A stretch of DNA of 64,000 bases from Corydoras sp. C115. Its lineage: Eukaryota > Chordata > Actinopteri > Siluriformes > Callichthyidae. Of this stretch, positions 51,201 to 60,200 are shown one piece after another; within the stretch, counting starts at the first letter, position 1, and each line of letters starts with the position of its first letter. A program made the translations under genes and the position numbers. The DNA is taken from contig JAFMOC010000007.1 of assembly GCA_019802505.1 (NCBI GenBank), positions 4,176,001-4,240,000 of the forward strand, in the 5' to 3' direction. Under the pieces are notes generated by a model. That model was not told the origin of the DNA. It did no database searches and was given only the letters and a program-made list of their open reading frames with translations.

Positions 51201-54200
51201 ATGCAGGTGATTTTGTGTAATGCAAAGTGAATTTGCTCCAGTTAAAGTACATAATGTCATAGTAAAAAAAATTTAAATAAACCTGTAACAAAACAAATTC
51301 TGACATTTTAAAATGGCAATTGAATCCCATATGTCTTTATTCAGACAGTTTAAATAAAAAATGACAACTATCTAAAAAAAGCAACACTATCTAAAAGCAT
51401 TTGACATTTAAGGTTTATGACTGATGACATTTGACTATAAACCTATTAACATTATAATCGCATCTATCCCAGTGAACTCTTGCATCAATCATTGCTTTCA
51501 CAATACATTTAGGTCTAAAATGTGTATCGTTTATAAGGTAACATGGCACAAAAAGGCATGTAAAACGTATTGATTGATGATTGTGTTGGGAGTAACACTT
51601 CGCAAGTCAATTATATTTTAATGAAAGTAATGTTAACTAATTACATGGAGGGGCGGCACGGTGGCTTAGTGGTTAGCACGTTCGCCTCTCAGCGCTAGGG
51701 ATTCCCGGTTCGAATCCCCATCTGGGTGGAGTTTCCATGTTCTCCCCGTGTCTGCGTGGGTTTCCTCCGGGTTCTCCGGTTTCCTCCCACAGTCCAAAAA
51801 CATGGATCAAGTCAATTGAATTCTCAAAATTGCCCCATATATAGTGTGTCTGTGTGAGTGAGTGTGTGCCCAGCGATGGATTGGCGCCCTGGGTCTATCT
51901 GCCCAGCGCCCGAGACGTTCTCCCCTGGATGGGCATGGGGAACCCCACCGCGACCCTAATAGAGGATAAAGCGGGAGATAATGAATGAATGAATAATTAC
52001 ATGGAATTTTAAAACAATATTATAAGACTTGCTACATGCAAGCAAAGCATTAAAGGGCAGTTGCAGACTATAACAGACTTGAGTCTATTCCACTAATGAT
52101 CTCACGCCATAGTGGCTAGGAATGGGAAGGTTTAAGCACAGATTAATACATTTTAGTGTTTTACTCATTTTATAGTTTTACTCATATCTGTATTCCATCT
52201 TCTGTAGCTCTTTTATGCTGAATGCAAACAAGTCACTTATATTAAATAATCTGACTAGTTCAACACAATGTATTAAATGTTATTTTAGGTAATACTAAAG
52301 TGGTGCTGTGGGTTGGTTAAGCTCTGTTAGATGAAAGGTAAGGGATCCCCTGGTTTCTAATTGTCACTTTTCTGTGTTCTCAGTGAGTGGGAGAGAGAAA
52401 AGTAGCAGAAGTAGGTCAAAAAGTCAAAGAGGAGGAACCAGGCTCGCTTTAGCCATGGAATGGGATGATGGACACTGTTGTAAACTGTGTGTTTTTTTAA
52501 ATGTTTGTCTCCAGTCAGCACCACTATAACATGAAGAAACACCACATTTATTTATATATAATGTAGCCCACATTCAATAGATAATAAAAATCTACAGACG
52601 GAATGTGTAATTCGTCTGCAGCATATGACGAGTATACAAGCAACTGTGATTTATAATCCCGTCTGCCCTTATTACTTTTCCAATATTGATGAGCTGTTTA
52701 CTATATGCTACTTTTGCTTCACTATTTCACGATCAATCTTTCCATAATTAAGCTCTCCAGTGCTGTAATATTATATATTTTTACTAACTATTTTCATTTC
52801 AACAAAAAATCCACTAATTTACTGCATTATGCAACTTCATGTTATTAATATACTAACCTACTTTACATTAGCAATCATCTACCACTGCATTAACATTAAC
52901 ATTTGGAAGGACTTTTAAGTGAAGCTTTATTAATATAAAGATGTTACATATTTCATTAAATGGGAAGCATAATTCTCTAATCAATCTAATCAAAAACATT
53001 AAAAGCAACACCAGTTGAAAGCTGAGAAACATGAGCATGTCTAGGAAGAAAGTTTTTTGTACTTATACAAAAATAAACCTCAAAAAATTTGTAACCAATT
53101 TTGATCAAAGGTTTTTAAACCCATCATGCTTGTTGTAAATGTACAACACATTAATTTTCTTTAGTCTACATTTGTTTTTGCTATTTTCTTAATATTATGG
53201 ATTCGGTTTCTAAGCAAGACTTTTTATATTAACATTCCATCTGAAATTATGCATTACAGAAAAGAACCAGGGCAGCACAGTTGTGTAATGATTAGCATGT
53301 CCACCTCTCAATGCTGTGGATTCAAGTTCGAAACCCAATTTGGGTGGAGTTTACATGTTTTCCCTATGTGTGCCTGTATTTTTTGTATTTTCTCAGGGTT
53401 GCTCAGGGCTCTCAAGGTCCAAAAACATGGATTCAAGGTAAATTGTCTGCTCTAAATTGTCCTTGTAGTGTGAGAATGTGTGTCTGAGTGAGTGTGTGGG
53501 TGCCCAGCGATAGCCCCTTTTCATGGGTGTATTTGTCCATCCATCAATTATCTTCGGCTTTATCCTGTACTAGGGTCGCAGGGGCTCCCCATGCCCAATC
53601 AGGGGAGAACACAGACACACACATAAACACACTCTATATGGGGTAATTTGAAGAATTTAATTGACCTTGATCCATGTTTTTGGACTGTGGGAGGAAACCG
53701 GAGAACCCGGAGGAAACCCACGGGAGAACATGGAAACTCCACCCAGATTGAGATTCGAACCGGGAATCCCTAGCGCTGAAAGGCGAACGTGCTACCCACT
53801 AAACCACCGTGCCTCCCTAGGTGTATTTGTATTTCTACAAAACCAAATATCACATGTAGCATAGTCTTATTTTTGACATAATAAAATAAGAGTACACCCA
53901 TATTTTAAATGAGAATCTTATTGTTTTTATCTTTCTTTTTCTGATATTTATTTTGTGGGTTGACCCAGCGCCATCTGACAACATGACCCTTAATCACTTG
54001 ACTCTATTTTTGACTATTATAAAAATTAAATAAACCAAAATTACAAAATTAGATTGTAAAAAAATTCAATATTTTTATTAATAAGATAAAACGTCCCATG
54101 ATTGCAAAGGCAATTATGGCAGTTTTTTAGTGACGTTTTCTCCCCTCTGGTGGACCTATTTGGTAGTGCAAGAAAATTTTCTTATGTCTTGTTCTCGCAA

Positions 54201-57200
54201 CAGGGTGGTTGTACCTGTCAGTCATTCTTACATCTGTTCAAGCCTTTTTGAAGCATTGATTCGGTACAGCTTCCGACATGTTTGCCATTGGTATGTCTGG
54301 AGAGTAATAATTGTACACTTTATTACATATCTCTGCCTTGTACTGAAGTTGACAATATCCATCCATCCATCCATCCTCTTTATCCTCTACTAGGGTTGCG
54401 AGTGGGCTCACCATGCCCATCCAGGGAATAATGTTTCGGGCGCTGGGCAGATACACCCAGGACAGGTGCCAATCTATCACTGGGCACACACTTACTCACA
54501 CAGACACACACACAAACACACTCTACATGGTGCAATTTGGAGAATTCAATTGACCTTGATCCATGTTTTTGGACTGTGGGGGGACCCCCAGGAAACCCGG
54601 AGGAAATCCACGTGGACATGGGGAGAAATGGAAACTCCACCCAAATTTGGATTCGAACCAGGAATCCCTAGCGCTGAGAGACGAACATGCTATCCACTAA
54701 GTCACTGTGCCACCCCACCTTATTATTGTTTTTTGTTTTACTTTGCGTTGAATTTCAGTAAATTTGCTGCAAACAAGAAAACATTGCAATGTGGTAAATG
54801 TGAACTGAATTTGCTGCCTGTTAAATTGTATAAAAAGTACGCAACAGTACGAAAATATCTTCCACAAAGGCTAACCCAAAGTGTGATTGATCAGGTAGGT
54901 AAGGGTTTGTGGTCTTAATGCCTTGTTGATCTTAATTTGGTACAGAATATTCAACCAAATTATTTACTACAGAGTCCTATAATCATGGTCAGAAAGGTGC
55001 ACCTAAATGTTTTCTACTTGTACGGCTGCTGGAATAGTCCTTGCTAAAGCAACTGCATTTTCCAAAAAAGAAAATGAAAAACATGAAAGTAGAGAGCACA
55101 TTTAGAAGTGTTCTCTGATGCCCTAGATTTAAAGAAAACTGCAGCTGCACCAAAAAATGAAGCGTTAGAATCAGCTCTAGGGACAGACATTTGGCTTATT
55201 CAAAAACTTGTTAGCCAGATTGAGTTGGAGCCTCAAAATCCCATGCCACACACCGCTAGCTTCAAAATAGACCAAAATCTAGAATTTTTTCACAATATAT
55301 GACTCTCAAATGTCCATTCAAAACCGTTCAGTGAGAAAGCAAAACAAGTTTTAGTCAGTATGCCCTGTTTCCAAATGAGAACATTGTTTGATGTCATAAG
55401 GTTCATGGCTACATGAGAAATGATTAGCACATTTTTATAATCAACCAAAAAAGGAAATGCATGGTAAGGATCAATTGTGAATACTATTGGAGAGCTGAAT
55501 GTGACAGAAAAAAGACCTTGACAACTTAGTTAAGTAGCTTAGTCATCAATATGCACAGCAGTTCACAATAAAGCAAAAGACATGTAGTAATTACATAGAA
55601 GGGAAAAAGGAAAAATTAAACAATTACAGCAGCTTATAACACCCACCAATGGAAGTATTTTCAGCTATAATGTTCTGTAATGCAAATTTCACAATCATAT
55701 TCAAATTAATTAAAATTTTATTTTTTATATTTTGCATACAATGAATATCTAAGTGACCTGTGTCATTGTAAAGCCTTTGCAGAACAATAGTACAGTGCTC
55801 TTTAAGTAAGAAAACTAATGTGTTATAAAAACACAGCTGTTTAAACCTTCCACTCTGAATAAAACAGTCTATCTGTTTAGCTTCTTTCTATACTTGATTT
55901 AAGATATAACTTTCTATAACTAATTGTCAGCTCATTGTTTGTTTCTGCCATTAGACAGGTAGAAGGACAGGTAAATCACCATATTGTTCTTCACTAAGCT
56001 GCCTGACTGTGCCTCTGAACAGATTACCATGATTAATATCTCTGTGTTCTTCTGCTGTATTATAAACCAGCAGCTCAGAGTCCAGCTCAGAGTCACAGAA
56101 ATTTTTGGTTTAGTTGGGGAAAGTAATATACATTCTTTTGTTCTTTCTGGAGAATTAGATCAATACACTGCTTTCTGAATAGTCTTATAGGAAGACCACG
56201 TGACACTTTTCCTCACTACATCCATATCTAAAGCAGCAAGGCTGCACAGTGGGTAGAGTCTATGCCTCACAAACAAAGACTGGAATTCCCAGGCAAACAG
56301 ACAGGGTGCTTAATGTGTGGAGCTTGCATGTCCTTATCCTGTCTGTCTGAATTTTCTCTGAGGGATTCAGAATTATTTTATACTCCAAAGACATGGAAGT
56401 CAGGTGAGCCAGAGCTAGAATTGCTCCTTGTTGTGAATGTGTAAATTAATGTCCTGCAATGAACTGTCTAACCCAATGATAACTGCAGCTTGGAAAATGG
56501 TTGTATAACATCGACAGTGACATTTTTCAGTATAATTTATAAACCCTCATTTCTGGAAGGGTCTGGGGATTAAAAAAAATACAATAAATGCAACAATCTA
56601 TAGATTTTTAATTATTTTGCCTCTTAATTAACTCACAAGTACCAGAAAGAGATACATAATCTTTTAATTGTTCAACTTGTTTGTATTGGGTACCAGGTCA
56701 TGGACAAGCTGCCATCAAAGGAGTTTTTCAAACTGGTCACTGTGAGGTGAGAAATTGTAATTAAATATTAGTTATTTATTCAAAATGATATTATGGTAAT
56801 TTTTTTAAATGAAAACCTTGGGTCTGTTAGTGAATTGTTATTATGTGTTTAGGATTTCAAGTGCTGTAGACTACGGATGCCATACAAAACAAGAGATGCA
56901 CATAAATAAAAGGTGTAAAGCTGCTCAGCCCTAATCTAGATGCTATATGAAATAAAACACATTTGAACAACCTTGTACTGAATTTTTCCATTCATAGCTA
57001 GCTTAGAAATAATACGCCTTTGAGAGTTCAATGTAGTTAAATAGAAATATAAGTTGGGCTAATAAAAGCTCATAAGCTGGGCTAAGTAAAATGCTCAAGG
57101 GTATTTTTCTGTGGTTAGCCAATCAAATAAATGAAATGGAATAAGCAATTTAATGCATCTAAACTACTTATAACTAGAGCCACAATTATATTTCTAGTGA

Positions 57201-60200
57201 TTCTGGAGCGATAAACTCAAAATGGCTAAAGAAATAAAATGATTTATTCTGTTAACCTTTATTTAAGAAACAAACAAAAAAGATATCCAGTGTGAAATAT
57301 TTACAAAGTTTAAAAAATGACATCCACAACACATTTGAAAAAATTGAGCAAAAGCAAAATAAGACCAAAAAGTTTATAATGAGGCTGTTCTAGAAGTTCT
57401 TTGACAGATTCAGAGATGAGATTAACTTAAATCAACACGAGAAATTACCAGTTTAACTGGAATTAGGTAAGGTCATCACAATTGAATATTAAAGGTTAGA
57501 CTATCCAAACAAGGATGGGTTGTGGCTAACAACTTGTCCCAAACTTTGTTAGACAGTTGTGAGTCACTTCAAAAACAAAGAATTTTAAGCAGAAGACTGC
57601 AAACAGTTTAGGTCCTTCTCCAACTATAGTTCATAATATCACGAAAAGACAAAGGGTGTGTAGGGGAATGTTGATGCAAAAAAGTGCATAAATGAATGTG
57701 CATAACTATCCCCTCACAGAGTATTTGTCTGATAAACTGTCACACTACTATGAATGCCAATATATGCCACTTGTCAAAAAGATGTTGGAAGGCCTAAAAA
57801 AGTTTTCTGAGCCCAAAGTAATCAGATATGTCCTAAAAGCTAAAATGTTCTGTCCAGAGACGTCCAGAGATTATATTGTTGTCTTGATTATCTTTGATGT
57901 CTGATTTTATGTCTAATATGAAAAAGAGCATCCAGACTTTTACCCACAAAAAATGCAATCTGTACTGGGATGGGATGCCCATGCCTCTGTCTAACATTTT
58001 TTAAATTGGTTTCAGGGATCAATTTCTAAATTATTTATATCTAAATAATTTAAACCAAATTAAGTTTGTTTTTGAAAACACTGGAAAACCTTTGCCATTT
58101 TGTCCTTTAATGTGAATTAGCAAATTACAGATTTTGTTGCATTTTTAGAAAGTGTCCTAACATTTCTAAAAAAAAAAAAAAAAAATTTTAGCTCAACTTT
58201 ATAGTCTAGCTTTCTGCTCATGTATATCTTCATTTCTGTTTCTTAACTTGTACATTTATTTTTGACACTATTCTCCATGGTTCCTGAATGTTGACCCTCT
58301 ACTTGTTATGATATGTAATACTGACAAACAATTTTAATTTTAACTATTTTACTCAGAAAACCATAAAGCTCTTACTTGTAAACAATGTATCCTGTATATT
58401 AGGTGCAGTTAGGTAAAATAATGGATATAAATTACGGGAAATAGCAATAGATAAATTATGTTGATTATGCTGTACAAGCTTGTCATTGAGCTTTTGAAAT
58501 ACTACGCTAAAACATTTAGTTCTGAATTATGCACATTGGTCTTTTTTTACTGCTCAATTTAATATGTTTAATATCTGAAATCACAAAAAAATCATTTTAT
58601 GGTTATATAATTTCCTCTCAACTCATCTCATTACCACCTGCTTAATCCTATACTAGGAACATTGGTTTCCCTGTTTTCTGGGCAGATACATCCAGAACAG
58701 GGGGCCAATCTATCGCTGAGCACATAATCACTTGCACAAACAGACTATATAAGGGCAATTTAGATAGGAGTGATTTAAAGCAGCTGGTTTTGATTAAATC
58801 CATGATTTTGGACTGTGGGAGGAAATTGGAGAACCAGAAGAGACCACTCCACCAAGATCAGGATTGAAACCTGGATCCCCAGCACTGAGAGGCAAATGAG
58901 CCACTATGCCACTGTGCCACCCATTATAATGTATTTTGTAAAATAAATAATTCTGTTGACATATTTTTACAAAAAAAATTTAAATTAAAAAAGTTTAAAT
59001 TAGAACTTTTACTTTATTACTGTGGTTGGTACAGGTATTTTGACCAGAACACTTACAGACCTGTTGAATATAGGCAGTCAGACTGCAGCTAGTGGATATG
59101 TTTTCCATTATCCATTCATCCATTATCTTCCGCTTCATCCTATATAAGGGTCGTGGGGGGGGTTCCCCATGCCCATCCAGGGGAGAACATTTCGGGCGCT
59201 GGGCAGATACACCCAGGACAGGGCGCCAATCCATCGCTGGGCACACACTCACTCACACAAACACATACACACTTTATATGGGGCAATTTGGAGAACTCAA
59301 TTGACTTGATCCATGTTTTTGGACTGTGGGAGGAAACCGGAGAACCCGGAGGAAACCCACGCGGACACGGGGAGGACATGGAAACTCCACCCAGATTGGG
59401 ATTCGAACCAGGAATCCCTAGCGCTGAGAGGCGAACGTGCTAACCACTAAAACCGTGCCGCCAGTGGATATGTTATGAAAGATAATTACTTTTTCTTTCA
59501 TTGTACATTATGAACAAAAAGAAGCAAAATAATTATTGAACTATTATATTGTTATTGTGTATTGTGTATTCACAAATGTTAGTTGACTTAAGCCTTATGT
59601 AGGCACTACCCCACCCCTTCTCCCCCAGCCCCCTTGGACACCTACTAGGACATTTTTCATAACATGTCCTTCACTAGATTAAAATCAGGGTTTTAAAATG
59701 TCTACATGGCTGTAAATTTCCTGAAACTGGCTGCTTAAAAGGACAAGCTACAGATCTTTTTTATTCTTGCATCTCCATTTACTGTGAATGTGTTTGTTGA
59801 TCAATGTGGAAATTTTTTCTATTTGGTGAGTCCCTTAGAAACCATGGTCACATATTGCAAAGTGCATAAAATATGAGGTATGATTACCATATAGACAAAT
59901 TATTAATATTTCATATTTTAATTTCACACAGAATGTTATTGCAGCGAACCGGATTAGTGCATAATTTACAGGTGTGCTGATGTTAATGTCTTGTTGATCC
60001 TATATCAACAAGACATAACGAATATGAGCATAAAACAATTGAATGACTCAACAACCTGTTTACTCATAAGCATTAAATCATGCGTGTGTTTTCCTTTGCT
60101 TTTGGAATTCTTGAACATATATGTAAATGTACAATGCATTATGTACAGTAAAGCACTGAATTTGTGGTAGGCTTTCACAGCTTAAACTCCCTTTCACCCA

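Noticed and set aside
51650..51730. tRNA gene
   Set aside because: A and B boxes are present but belong to the SINE-A head. The sequence does not fold into a proper tRNA and repeats in every copy.
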